From: Chamaecrista fasciculata
Lineage: Eukaryota; Streptophyta; Magnoliopsida; Fabales; Fabaceae
Direction of reading: 5' to 3'
Length of the DNA: 64,000 nt
Assembly (NCBI GenBank): GCA_003254925.1
Contig: QANZ01037350.1
Location: 335,311-399,310, forward strand
The translations under genes and the position numbers were made by a program. The first letter of the stretch is position 1, and each line of letters begins with the position of its first letter. Positions 34,828 to 50,894 of this stretch are shown here, in pieces. Under the pieces are notes generated by a model. It was given only the letters and a program-made list of their open reading frames with translations. It had not been told where the DNA came from and did not search any database.

Positions 34828-37800
34828 AAAGATACAAGTCTCATTTTGGTTGAAAGCCTCCATTAAGGATTGTTACATTACCCATCGCAGGCATACAGAT
34901 ATGGAAGGGAAGAAGGGCCTCCTGTTCAGAGCACTTCAAGACTTGTGCATCCTTCTTTTCCTGACGGTGGCTTGAAAGTTTTGCCCTTTGATTTTCATTC
35001 ATGTCACCTCGCATAGTTTAGAAGCGGATCTTCTAAGTTCTAACCATCTCTAAAGAGAGAATTAATGACTAAAATATTGAGATTATTAATGAAATGGACA
35101 GTTAGATGAGGTAAAGGTATACTTTAGATACTATTATTTGCTTGTATTTATCAGTGATACAGAGAATGCAGAATGCACTATGCCACGTTAGAGTTTATAT
35201 TTGATCATACCTATTTATTTAAATTATAGAAATCTCAGGTTAATAAAAATCTTACAAATGGTCTTCTCTTGGAAAAAGTGTTAAAACTTGATGAATTATT
35301 ACACTGGAGACTGGAGAGGTTTAATTAGACAGAATGCATGAAATTAATATATTAAAAATATAAAGAAATATTTTAAAAATAATTAATATTTTTTTTTAAA
35401 TTAACCATAAAGCAAATCAATTACACGTTAGTAAAATGTAAATACAATTACAGTAAGCTCTTGACGCTTGCAAGTCTATATTTCATGTTGGTTAAGATCA
35501 TGTCTGCAAAAAATTGAAAAAAAAATCCTATTAAATTTAAGAAAAATCGAGATATGCTTATATTTTATAAACTAATTAAACCACTAATTAATATACAATA
35601 TATAATGATATTTATATGAAAAAAAATTCATGATCTTGAGACATTTTATTCTCTCCAAAATAGAGACACGATCCTTGCGTTCTCCACTTGGACGAACCAA
35701 TTTCTCAGTCAGCTAAAGTTTAATTTAAGTTTAATCCAAGTGGTGATTTGTGCCGAAATGGATATCACTAGTGAAGACCATCCAAATTCATCAGCTCGCT
35801 CATAGTTCTCCACTAGAATCTCAAAAAACAGAAGCAGAGACCTCGTTATAGAAACACAAGACTAGGCACTACTTTTGGGCCAAACTGTTCAAAACACATG
35901 ATAAATACATCATTAAAGATAGATATTAATGAACCAACTGATTAACCGCCTTCTCTTAATCATAATAAAACGGTAAGAAATGTCCCTCGAAGTGAAGAAA
36001 GATTATTCTGTGCTTGCATCATCCAGGAAATATGGTTGATTGCTGACATCAACAGCGTAAAAGAATGGACACCATATTGAATCACCTCAGCAATCAGAAG
36101 CAATGGACAAATTCGGCAGCGCGCAAAACATTAGTTCAATAGACATAAACAACAGCAAAATTATTTAAAAATATTCAAATTGAGAATAAAATTGCCTTAG
36201 ACAAAAGCAAACATATCGAACCTTCCTCCAAATAATCAGTAGTTCAGAAATATCAAGTGAGGCAAAAACTCTTCATCTTTTTATTTCAATTTAAATATGG
36301 TAATCATCACGATCAACCATAAATGAAATCTAAAGTTGTACAAGTCTAGTATACCAAAGCATAATCCTATGCAACAAATACATTGTTGGAACATTATACC
36401 ATGTAAAATCAACAGACAACAGACTGAAGAGAGTATTTTTAGTCCATAAATTCATTTCAAAACTATGACTTAGTCCTTAGATATTAAAAATACGTTTTTT
36501 GATCACTTATTCTTTTTTACAAACATTGATTATTTGATCTCTGAAACTTTATGTGAGGAAAATTCATTTCAGATCATAATTTTGAGGAAAATTTAAGGAA
36601 AAAATATATTTTCTCCAGAGCATACTTGAACTTTGATGCCAAAAGTCCAAAACCTGACCTGTGTATCAATGCATCAAAACAAGGAAAGGGAAAAGCTACA
36701 CAGCACATGCTTATCCCAGATGTCTATGGGAACTGGATGCTTTACGTCTCCCAGCAACCCCATCTTCCTATGAATAAAACTATAACAATAAATAATTTTT
36801 TTGGAAACAAGCAAACTGTAATTTGCTCTGAACTTGAACAGGAATCTGATCTGGACGAGAAAAGAGAACCAACAAACAAAAACCCGAGAAAAAGTCTAAA
36901 CTGGAGTACAAAAAAATGATAATATAATGAGTAATAAACATATAACATCAACAATACAAGTCAGTTATCTTACGTAACAGAAAAGGCCTTTTATCTGTGC
37001 TGCTGACTACCATTCTAAAGTTGTAATCAAGATTCAGATCAAGGTTCCAGATTTTGTTAAAGGACTTGCTTTTTCTGAGTAAAATAACCAGATATTCTTC
37101 TAACATAAATTATCATGTTTCCATGTTTCAACACCAGCCAAGAATATTAAACAAAAACTTTTCCCGATTACTTCATAAAAAATGTCATACTTCTCCACAT
37201 CCGAGCAATTTTGATGCAAGTTTGACAAATATGCATAAAAATCACAATTGCATGAAAAAATTTACGCAAGAACAATAGAACACACTTTGAGAAACCAAGC
37301 TTTGCATAGTACCTTTTGAGCCTGAAGGAACAACTAATTGAAGTTCTACAAATTCCATGGTAAATGGGTAAACTCCTGAACTTGCAAGCTTGATACTGCA
37401 GTGACATTCGCAGACAAATATCATATAATAAATCTTTGACTTGTGAAAACTTCAATCTTGACACCATGAAAACACATGACAACAATCGAAAGATGTCTTC
37501 CACTCCTTCTCACTTGTTTGGACAGATGTTTTGATACTCTGTACTGCAATATACTCAAGGAATAACATGCTCACAGGAAGTTTGTACATATTTTTTGCCT
37601 CGGGAAAGGAGTATAGAAGCAAAATATGATCAACCAAGCTCCTGAAAACTTTTAAATTATGTTTTTCTGACTTAAAATAAGGCAAAGATAAATGGATGAG
37701 AACCAAACTTGAGAAACAACTAATTTAAAGGAAGCAAAATCTTCTTCCATCATCCTGAATTTTCGACACTAATAAAAATAATCCATCAACCATTTACTCA

Positions 37801-38896
37801 TTTCACTTAAATTTAAAGAACACATTATTCTCTTATGACCAAAAATTACACAGTATAAAGCATCACTTTGCTGCACATAAGGTGTCTGTTTCCTTTCAAA
37901 TTCAAATTTCCTGACATAGGGAATCAAGACATGTATGTATTTCAGATAGATATAGTTGGAGAAAAATATTCTTTTTGTAATGACTCAATTAAGGCCTATA
38001 TTTTTTTTAAGAAAATGTTGACTTCTCTACAACAAATACTCCTTCGCCAGCCATGCCTGACAGTACCAAACCCATGAGAACACTTTATATGCATTTAATA
38101 AAATTATACTAAAATAAAAATCTGGGCATCTAGACTAGCAGTCTCATAACCAAAAAAAAACTACGGATTTTATAAAAATAAACCATACTAACTTCTCAAA
38201 TAGAAGTCACAATTAGCCAATGGTAATGATAACAGAGTAACATTTGCTTACAACATTATCCTTCGCAGACAAATTAATACAATCCCCATCCCTTCATATC
38301 TAAGATATCAAAGGAATGCATTACCTTATAAGCACAATGTTACTGTCAGTTTCTTCATCATTGAAATGCACAGAAGGCCCTCTTCCACTTCACACCAACC
38401 ATCTCTTGCAAACACAATGGGAATATTAAAAAAAAAAAGAGATAAAAACTATAGCCTCTAATAAATCCAGATTGTGTCAATTAATACTCAACCAGGAAAA
38501 ACAATGTCTGATACTTGATCAGGGGAAAATTGTTTACAGTATGTCATGCCGATGAAAATATGTTACATAGACAAGTTTCAGCACAAACTGACTTTTTTTT
38601 TCCCTATTTAAGAAGGCTATTATGCCCACCTTGTGCTCCAAGAATTGCTCCAGATGCATAATACTAAAAGATTATCAAAACATGAAGGAAGTCAACCTGA
38701 AAGAAATCTTGTTCCCACCAGGTAAAAGTAAACACATCTCTGGCCAAACCAACAAGTGCCTGCTAAAAAACAGCATGAATGATCGTCTAATATCATTTGC
38801 AGCTTCCATTCCATGCTTACTATCACCTCATCCATTAAAATAATCGGCAAAGCGTGTTAAAGATTATCAAGACAGCAGTGTTACAATGCACGAGGA
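34828..38896. other. gene-free gap between two convergent genes
   Basis: About 4 kb with no supported coding exon on either strand. The two flanking genes converge, so both 3' UTRs must lie here; 38400-38896 is the likely CDKG2 3' UTR. I see no clear TIR element, LINE or gene fragment, which sets it apart from the other spacers. Spliced 3' UTR exons or a non-coding RNA are possible but not visible. Confidence 0.5.
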
Positions 38897-42150
<3,254 letters not shown>

Positions 42151-42737
42151 ATGTACACCTATCGGCAAAAAAACTACAGAAAACCCTAATACCTCTATCA
42201 ACCGACGTCGATTGTTAGCTAATAAAACCCTAAACCCAAAACACGACGAAGTCCCCCAGTTTATTTAACTAGAAAACCGGTAGATCAAATGCAAGCATTA
42301 TATATACGACATAAATCAGAAAATCGATAACAATTCAAGATCGAAAAACCAAGCTACGAACGAAAAGGCCGCAAAAAATGTTACTAGAATCAAAACACTA
42401 GAGATTATGGCGGCAAAGAGAAGGAAGACGTAGAATTTGAAGGCGAAAACGTTTTTAGAATCAAAATAGTAATGAATTGTTCGAAAGAAATATGACACAA
42501 CGATGACAAGAGAATGGAGACTCTCGAGTCTCGTCCTTCGCTAGACGATGATTGAGATGAAGATAATATATTCCCAGTGTTTCCCAATCCTCTGCCTCGG
42601 TGCAAAATTTCAACTCATGGATCGTACTGTAGTGGATTTTTATTTCTTTTGTAATTTCCAAATCACAATTCAAAAATCAGAAGGCCTGGACCACAAGATT
42701 CACAAAAGCCACAAGCCCACAACTATAATATTTAAAA

Positions 42738-43227
42738 GGCAAAAGTATTAATTTCGTCCTCAAACTTTACGCCAACTATAAATTTCGTCCCCAAACTTTT
42801 CTTGCTGTCAACTTCGTCCCCAAACTTTACACAAACTGTCCCCAATCTTTTCTTGCTGTCAATTTTTTCCCCAAACTTAACATCAACTGTCAATTTCGTC
42901 TCCGATCTTTCACATTTTCGTCAATTTTATCCTTTGACTAACTTCTTTTAATAAATTAACGATAAACTGTATCCTGTTTTTGAATCTAAGTTAGGATTTG
43001 AGTTTCTTTTTCTATCAATTTTACATTATATATCGTTAGCCACATAGATTTTATCGTCAATATTTGGCTAAAGTAAGAGCAAAGGATAAAATTGACCAAA
43101 ATGTGAAAGGTTAGGGACGAAATTGACAGCAAAAAAATATTAGGGACGAAATTGACAGCATGTGTAAAGTTTGGGGACGAAATTGACAACAGGTGTAAAG
43201 TTTGGGGACGAAATGAATACTTTTGTC
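42738..43227. mobile_element. MULE-like palindromic MITE, family A copy 2
   Basis: GGCAAAAGTATTAATTTCG at the left pairs with AATGAATACTTTTGTC at the right. It is flanked by an exact 9-bp duplication, TATTTAAAA (42729-42737 and 43228-43236), which fits Mutator-type insertion. The unit structure matches copy 1 and it lies in the same orientation. It is in the CDKG2 upstream region. Confidence 0.9.
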
Positions 43228-43749
43228 TATTTAAAAAGTTTATTTATTATATTAATTATCATTTTATGTTTGTTTTTAAAAAACAAATTTAAATGAATTA
43301 GTATTGGATGCTGATATTAATATTTTTAAAAACATATAATAAACTAGGGCTTTCCGTGCCGTAACGAGCACAGAAATATATATGTAACTTTTGATTTGAC
43401 ATTTGTAGTTATTCAGTGACTAAATAGTATATTTTTATTATTCAATGACTAAATCATTAGAAATGTGTAAAATAAAACACCAAATAATAAGTTTTCACTT
43501 TTTTAAAACCCATCTACTATTTTCTCTCTCTCATTATCTATATAATTAGCCAATTATCAAGTTCCACATGTTTATTTCTTTGATTTTAATAAATTTTAAT
43601 TAAATTATTTTTGACAAACCATAAAGATCCTCACACATATAATACAGTATATTAAATTTGATAAATGTCTGAGTTAATTTTTAAAAGTTCTAGAAATTCT
43701 TTTTCAGGTTATTTGGTTTTAGTCTATGAGTATTTTTAACAGATATATT

Positions 43750-44200
43750 CTTTAAAAGTTAAAAGTTCATTTTAGTCTTCAAACTATAAGATGAGTTCCA
43801 TTTTAATTTTAATTTTTTAAATTTTATTTTGGTCCTCGAACTTTTTAATTTGTTCAACTATTAGTTCAAAATATAATTTTTTTTTATTTATGCTATTATT
43901 TCTAACTTAGATGAAAAGAAAAATATTTTTTCTTGGTAACAAATTAAAGATAAATTTGTAGTTGATTTTTCCTTCTCTCTACCAATTCACTTATTATGAC
44001 ATATATAAGAAAGAAATTATTTAGCTCAAGTGTCCAATTCATAGATAATGACAAAAATCATATGACGTTATATTCTAAACTAACGGTAGAATAAATGAGA
44101 AAATTTGAAGACAATAATAGAACAAAATAAAAAGTTTTAGGATCAAAACGAAACTCACTCAATAGTTTGAAGACCAAAATGAGATTTTTGACCTTCTTTA
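43750..44200. mobile_element. palindromic MITE-like element, family B copy 2
   Basis: AAAAGTTCATTTTAGTCTTC at the left pairs with AAGACCAAAATGAGATTTTTG at the right. TGGTCCTCGAACTTTT units are inverted around a core with ATTCACTTATTATGACATA, the same core as in 19080-19593. It sits between two inverted copies of family A. Confidence 0.6.
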
Positions 44201-44431
44201 ACACTATATTACTCCTAATTCCTAAATATTAAGATGTTACAATGCAACTTTTTCTCTTGGCATCTTTCAAATAATGTGTTTGACAATTTTGCCTTTGACT
44301 CTCTCAAACCAAGTTTTACCACTACTTCAGTTTTAGAATCAAACTACCACAGTTTGCAGCGTACAGCTTTGTAGAGAACCCAACGTTTTTGGCACTTACC
44401 AATACTTAAGTTACTAGAGTTCTTCCATCTC

Positions 44432-44978
44432 TTTGGGCAAAAAAAAAAAAAAACAAAAGTATTCATTTCGTCCCCAAACTTTACACCTGCTGTTAATTTC
44501 GTTCTCAATCTTTCTTTGGTGTTAATTTCGTCCTCAAACTTTACTCATGCTGTCAATTCCGTCCCCAATATTTTTTTGCTGTCAATTTTGTCCCTAATCT
44601 TTCACATTTTGGTTAATTTTATCCTTTGCTCTTACTTTAGCCAAATATTGACGACAAAATCTATATGGCTAGCGATATATAATGTAAAATTGATAGAAAA
44701 AGAAACTCAAATCCTAACTTAGATTCAAAAACAGGATGCAGTTTGTCGGTAATTTATTAAAAAAAGTTAGTCAAAGGATAAAATTGACGAAAATGTGAAA
44801 GATCAAGGACGAAATTAACAGTTGAGGTAAAAGTTTGAGGACGAAATTGACAGCAAAAAAAGATTGGGAATGAAATTGACAGTTTGTGTAAAGTTTGGAG
44901 ACGAAGTTGACAGCAAAAAAAGTTTGGGGACGAAATTGACAGTTGATGTAAAGTTTGGTGGGGACAAAATTAGTACTT
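44432..44978. mobile_element. MULE-like palindromic MITE, family A copy 3 (inverted)
   Basis: Same arms and core as copies 1 and 2, but the core runs in the opposite orientation. CTTCCATCTC flanks both sides (44422-44431 and 44979-44988), a 9-10-bp target duplication. The left end carries an expanded A-run before CAAAAGTATTCATTTCG. Confidence 0.8.
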
Positions 44979-45258
44979 CTTCCATCTCCAGTGTATTCCT
45001 CTACAGTAAATTTTAGTAGTTTGATTCCTTTATCTTGAAGAGAGTGTCACTTTTCTTTTAATATTTGTTTTTCCTTGTCAAAAACAAGTTAAACATTATA
45101 TTAGACGTTATCATATTAGGAGTTCTAAGGTGGGAAAGGATAATTTGTTTCTGCTATAACAAGAGTTATCAATTAATCAAATATAGAAATTGTACTAGGT
45201 AATAGGAAGAGTCCCAGATCATTTTCATTCTCTCCATGTACGTCTCCAAACATGACAA

Positions 45259-45279
45259 ATATATATATATATATATATA
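45259..45279. repeat. (TA)n microsatellite
   Basis: About 10 TA units in the spacer downstream of the DUF212 gene. Confidence 0.85.
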
Positions 45280-45649
45280 ATTCTATTCCTTCCCAAATCA
45301 AGCATACTTGGTGTCATTGTCAACATATACCATAGAAAGTGAATGTAGTTTGATGGAACAGAACATGTTAGAGACAAGTGATAAGGTATCTCTAAATGAA
45401 TGATTCCATAAAAGTGACAGATACTTGCATTACATCAATCAATGCAATCCGTTGCGTTTTTGAATTGCTACTCTTGAAATGAATAAGCACGAGGAACATA
45501 TTAGCCCCTTTTTTTTTCTTTTTCTTTTTCATGTCATGATTTCATGAATAAGTTTAAGACCAGATGTTGGTAGTTTCAGTTATGTAATATGGCATATGAA
45601 CTGAAATTGCACCGTTAAGGATTCCCACATTAAGCATCGTCATGGTTTA

Positions 45650-47999
45650 TTAAATCAAGGTTATGAGAAGGCCAATAGCAGCAGTAACGATTCCAAGCAA
45701 CCCACCGGCAACCACCTGCAAAATGAATGGGAATATTAGAATTTATAGAAGAATGTCACCAAAAACAAAAAGAACTCACAATTACATTAGGACAACATAA
45801 TAACTTCCGTAGACTTATGGATTGAACAGAATGGAGAACAGGAGTAAAAGGAAATTTTTTATTTAGCTCTAAATCAAAGAGAATGCCTAAATCAAACCTT
45901 CTCTTCAGTTTCCTTCTCCATTCTCTTAATTCCAAACATATTTTGGCATATGACCTCTGTGTAATGACAGGTTTTTTATCCACATAACGTTATATAATTA
46001 TACTCTGAGCTAGAATGTTGTTATTGAAATGATTTATGAATCAGTGAAAACATCAGGCCATGACCTTCCAAAATAAAATATACATTGTAAACCATATATT
46101 TGAATCTCCAATGAAGGCAAACTATATCACAATCAATATTTTTTGCTGCTCTACGTGGCAAGTATTAATCGAGAGGACAATATGGTAGGCAGTAACTATA
46201 GAGAGTATAGATAATTATCAAACATTAGAAGTCTCAAACTCCCAATGTTTACATGTTCCCAAAATACCATTTCATTCAAACGTTGTAACAAGCAAATGTT
46301 GTAACAAAAGCCACATGATTAAGCTTAGATCCATCAAACCTGAGGTGGGGTATGTCCAAGAAGTTCACGAAGTGGTCTGCTTTCTGCTAGAGGATGCTCG
46401 GCAGGAAGTTCATATACAATTTGATTCAACACCTGAGGAACATCCAGTTATTCAAATCACTACAAAACCAACCAAAACAAAATAAAACCAAAAGAGAAAG
46501 AGCAAATATGCCTGCCCCAGAATCATAATAAACAGAAAAAGTTTCTGTGGCATTTCATTTTCATGCATACTATGAGAGATTCATAGAACAAAATGCTTTT
46601 TAGACGTGAAAGGAAGAGTTAAGAGAGCTAGTAGCAAAGGCACAGGCATCAAACCTCTGCTTGGCGTCCAGCTTGTAATCTTACACCAGTAGCATCATAC
46701 ATTACCTGCCAGAAATTGTCATCAGACACGAATCAAAATACATGGAAATTCTTTAGCATTATTTTCTTGACATCAGGCCTACTTGTTGTTTCTGGGAAAT
46801 TAAACACTTCTTAATAGTTACTTTTCATGAATCTCCATTTCATGAAGAAAGGGAATGAATCTCCATTACATAAAACTCCATAAATATAAATATCTAAACA
46901 ATAATTTCTTTTATTTCATCATGCTTGATTTAAAGAAATGAAGAGGAGAACCATACAATACAAGCTAAGATCAATGCAGTAGCAAACAGAGGTCCTCCAA
47001 AGCCCTCCTGGAACCCAATAGATGCAGCAAGAGCAGTTACAGTTGCCGAATGAGATGATGGCATTCCACCAGAACCGACAAGTTGCTTCAGATCCCATCT
47101 TCTTTCTTTATACCTACGTATGCATGAAATTTTAAAAATCTTGGAAAGAACTAAATTAGAATATACAAAGATCACAAAAAGACTGATAATTTTGTCCATG
47201 GCTCCACGCAGAAGCTCACAAATTGGAAGCCACCAGAGGGAACTAATAAGAGGAAACTCAAAACTTATTGTTTATATGAACAATATAAAGCAATGGCACT
47301 CAGAATTCAACCACAAAGATTCATCTACACATCAAATTGTCAATGATGTAAAACTCCAATGCTGTTAATTACTTTCTTTTTGGAAAGGGGTAGTGAAAAT
47401 CAGCTCTGATTAATCATTTTGTACTCCCACAGTTTACTTTTTATTATATTTATCACAGGATCACACAACACATTACAACCAAAACAAGTGACGAGATAAA
47501 TGCTGAAGATGCCTCTTAGTTTTAAAAACATGACGAGTACAAGAAACACATATCACAAATCTTGAAGACTTGGGCCAACTAATCTTATACCCCAGAACAG
47601 TTGCATGCAGATCAAGACACCGCTGAAACCCAAAACATCCAAGACTCAGTTCCATGAAATAATTCCAAATCACGACTATTAGCAGGGAAAAAAGAAAAGA
47701 ACAAAAAAAAGGCAGTAATCAACAACAATGTCCGAGTTTACTTTTTTTTTTGTAATTTTTCCGGCAGAAGGCTAATTTTATCAATCCAATAAAATTAAAA
47801 GATTTGCAGTGCACTCCGGAAAAGAAACAGCAATAGGTATACCGTATACCAACCAGAGTGTGAAGAATTTGATAGATTGCGCAATGGAGAAGGCAATGAT
47901 AGCAGAAATGAGAGGGTAATTGGTAAATATTGACGAAGACAACGTGGAAGACGACGGGGAAGACGTCGAAGATGCCGATGTGGCCCCGACCTCATCCAT
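45650..47999 (-). CDS. DUF212 membrane protein (acid phosphatase/haloperoxidase-related), 170 aa
   Basis: Exons (minus): 47999-47854, 47113-46957, 46705-46655, 46432-46340 and 45715-45650; phases agree. A Ser/Thr-rich N-terminus is followed by a hydrophobic segment (LISAIIAFSIAQSIKFFTLW), the family signature SGGMPSSHSATVTALA, a second hydrophobic segment (PLFATALILACIV), and a third at the C-terminus (VVAGGLLGIVTAAIGLLITL). The name comes from the GGMPSSH motif, which resembles one of the PAP2/haloperoxidase phosphate-binding motifs; the other catalytic motifs are absent, so activity is unproven. Bacterial members are YuiD-like. Usual plant length is about 160-180 aa, so this is complete. 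Its partner region in Arabidopsis, as I recall, has a remorin between this gene and CDKG2; here only MITEs lie between them. Confidence 0.92.
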
Positions 48000-48429
48000 C
48001 GCTCTCCGATCTTCTCTTTTATGTGCCTCAAAACAATGTCAATCCCTAATTCCTTTCTCGCCGCAGAAAGAAATTACTGAATGATTCCGGGAAAAGGATA
48101 CCACAGAAGACGAAGATGAAGGGAAATTGAATAATCTACGAAGCTCTAAGCCTCAAATCTTCACAAACAGATTCCAAATTTCTAAGATCCCTCGCGCAAT
48201 TTAGGAGCTTTTTCGCTGTAACGCTGTTTCGGCTTATATACTAGCTAACGGTCTAAGCTTCACCAACTGAATATGCCTCTCTTGGCCAATGATGTCTAGA
48301 ATATACCTCTCAACTCTCAAATTCCTACTTTCGCAATTTGAGTTTTTTCTTGTCTTTATTTTGTAAATTTTTCTTTTGGCAGTAGAAAAGTTGAGGTGAG
48401 TTACACCCGGTGGATTTATCAAGATTAGG

Positions 48430-48560
48430 GCATTCCTCAAGTTCTATGAACTCTTATTAAAATATATACAGATAGCCTTCTAACAAGGCCCTCACATCAA
48501 CAATAGAATTCGAATTCACGACCTTGTGAGTTATGGTCGACTCCTTGCCAAAACGTTTTT
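48430..48560 (-). mobile_element. possible SINE fragment
   Basis: On the minus strand GGTCGTGAATTCGAATTC resembles a box B and AGGAGTCGACCATAACTCAC precedes it. It lies next to the LINE. No clear box A or duplication was found, so this is a weak call. Confidence 0.3.
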
Positions 48561-48616
48561 TATAAGACTAATGTAAAGTTCTTTATATTTTAGTATAAGA
48601 TTTCGGATTTTCAATA

Positions 48617-49704
48617 GTCTTTTAACAACAACAATCAAAGTCTTTTTCCACTAGGTGGGATTGGTTATATAGATCAATTAACGCCAACGTATTTTATCCT
48701 TGCACATGTCAACCGTAAGATTTTTTATGGATAGATCTTTCCGGATAGTTTCTTGAATAGTTTTCTTAGGTCTTCCCCTTCCCCGTATTAGAGGATTATT
48801 TACCATTTGATCCATAGCACAAAAAAACAGACCGGACCGGGCGGTTCAACCAGTGACCTGATGAACCGGGCACCAGACCGATCCGAAATAAGCAAAATAT
48901 CGTTATGCATTTGACCCGGCTAGTCATTGGTTCAACCGGCGGTTGAACCGCCGAACCGTGAACCGTGAACCAGTTTGACCCGATAAATTTTGCAAAATTA
49001 CATATTAACCCCAAAAAATTACAATTTGGTCCCTAGATACATATTATCTAGGGACTAAAATGAAAACTTTAAAAAAAATTTGGGGTCAATATGTAATTTT
49101 TACAAAATTTGTTATGGTTAAAATTGCAAAATAGCTCCAAAGGGTACCAAATGTTTAATTTTTTTGCTTTATATTTAACTTATTGTAAGATATTAATGTG
49201 TATTTGATGAATATGTATATTTGAAAATGTATTTTTAAGTAAACCGGGTTGAACCAGTGACCAAGCGATTGAACCTTTGAACAAGTGACCCGAGCCTTCC
49301 ACCGGGTCAATGGCCGGTCCGTTTTTTGCACTATGATTTGATCAACTCTGCAAATCGAGGCCTCTAAAGGTGTTCTTTACGCATGCCCGAACCACCTAAG
49401 ACGTGTTTCAATCAATTTATCAATGATAGGGGCCACACCAACCTCCTCTCTGTTGACCTCATTCCTGATCTTATCCTTAATAGTATGACCACACATCCAA
49501 CGAAGCATTGTCATCTCAGTCACGTTGAATTTCTGCTCGTGCTGCCCTTTTATCGCCCAATATTCAGTACTGCACAATAGAGCGGGTCTTATTGTTGTGC
49601 GGTAAAATTTTCCTTTTAGTTTAAGTGGCACTTTTTCATCCACCCTGCCTGAATCTTATGATTAATATCCTCTTCTATTTCCCCTTTGCTCTTCAATAAT
49701 CATT
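48617..49704 (-). mobile_element. RTE-type LINE 3' part, interrupted by a MITE
   Basis: On the minus strand 49643-49377 encodes KVPLKLKGKFYRTTIRPALL, then a WAIKGQHEQK segment, MLRWMCGHTIKDKIRNE and RLRWFGHA, the C-terminal part of RTE-clade reverse transcriptase. It continues after the inserted MITE as RGRGRPKKTIQETIRKDL, then ends in CCACCTAGTGG and a (GTT)n tail at 48617-48640. Upstream of 49643 the frame shifts at HKIQAGWMK, where about 10 residues seem deleted. It is 5' truncated and dead. Confidence 0.85.
48813..49335. mobile_element. hAT-type MITE nested in the LINE
   Basis: A 523-bp GC-richer palindrome with ends CATAGCACAAAAAAACAG and, reverse-complemented, CATAGTGCAAAAAACGG. The exact 8-bp duplication ATTTGATC (48805-48812 and 49336-49343) interrupts the LINE. 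Arms carry GGTTCAACC / GGTTGAACC units and an inner inverted pair (TTTGGTCCCTAGATA, TATCTAGGGAC). An 8-bp target fits hAT. Confidence 0.85.
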
Positions 49705-50894
49705 TAACACGTAACAAAAAGTTTTATACATAACCAATTATTGTAAAAAAGATAAATATACTTTTTTGATGATGAAGAAGAATATAAATCAAACTTAAGA
49801 ACAATAAGGATATAAAGAATTTTAATTTAGATTTTTTTTACTAGCAATATATAAACCTTTCTATTAGGACTATCTAATGATATGAAATTTAGTCACAATA
49901 AAATTCCTCGACATGTTTTCCACATATTTTTTATTTTTGGCCAATGTTTTCCACATATTAGTTGAACCAAAATTTGTAATTATTTTTTTTAATCTTTTTT
50001 AGAAGTTAAAATTTAAATACACAATTTTTTTTTCTGTTTTGCTAGTTATTTTGGATAAGTTTGAATTGTGTATTGACCCTAAACTTGGTCATAATTATTG
50101 AAACAAAGAGTACGGATAAAGAAAGATGCAAGATTGTAATTTATTGTCCAGAAAAACTGTACGCAACAAATACCTTGTTATAATGGCCAAAAAAAAAACA
50201 AATACCTTGTTATACGTTTTTTCTTAATTATGTTATTTTCTTAAACAAAAGAGTACGCTTTGAACATTTTCTTGTTTATGTAATTGTTATTTATAGCTCT
50301 ACTACATTCCAAGAATTTTATAGATATATTAATTACACTTTCGCTGGTAAGAAACAGAGATACTTGCAACAAAATAACCAGGCAGCCATTCACCGAAAAA
50401 AAAAACCAGGCAGCCCAAAATAAAAATATAATTAATCAGTATTATTTTAATTATTTTTCAGGATAATAATTCACATATTATTTCTTAAAAAATAAGTGTA
50501 AAACAGAATTTTTAAAATAATCTTATTTTGATGAGGTATATTAATAAATCTAATAAATATAATTCGGAATTCGCTCGCTCCAATACATGCATACTAGTCC
50601 CAAGTCCCAATAGACAATTAGAAAATACAAGTTAGCAGCCAAACTTGAAACTTCTGTTTTTTTGGCTTCTATTTCAGCCTAGGGTAAAATATGAGAAAGT
50701 TCTAAGAATTTATGTCGATAGTGACATGCCACAGTTCAGAACTCTCTAATTCAAGAACTAGATAGGTCAGAAAATTTTAGCTTTTCTTGGATATATATTT
50801 TTTTTCCAATTATGTGTGCTTTACCACTACGGACTCCAAGTCCAAATTGGCCAGTAATCAGATCAGATGGTCAATCTTGGCTTTAAATAAATGG
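49705..50894. other. gene-free AT-rich spacer before RECQL5 3' end
   Basis: Low-complexity AT-rich DNA. I see no coding exon or clear TIR element. The last few hundred bases are the likely RECQL5 3' UTR. Confidence 0.5.

Noticed and set aside
36626..36919. A 97-residue plus-strand frame in the gap between DUF3537 and CDKG2
   Set aside because: Low-complexity Asn/Lys-rich translation of AT-rich DNA, with no homology that I recognise and no neighbouring exon.
42151..42201. A longer CDKG2 start, 17 residues upstream
   Set aside because: The frame is open, but the upstream codon is TTG; MAAGRHG at 42150 is the first ATG and matches the family start.
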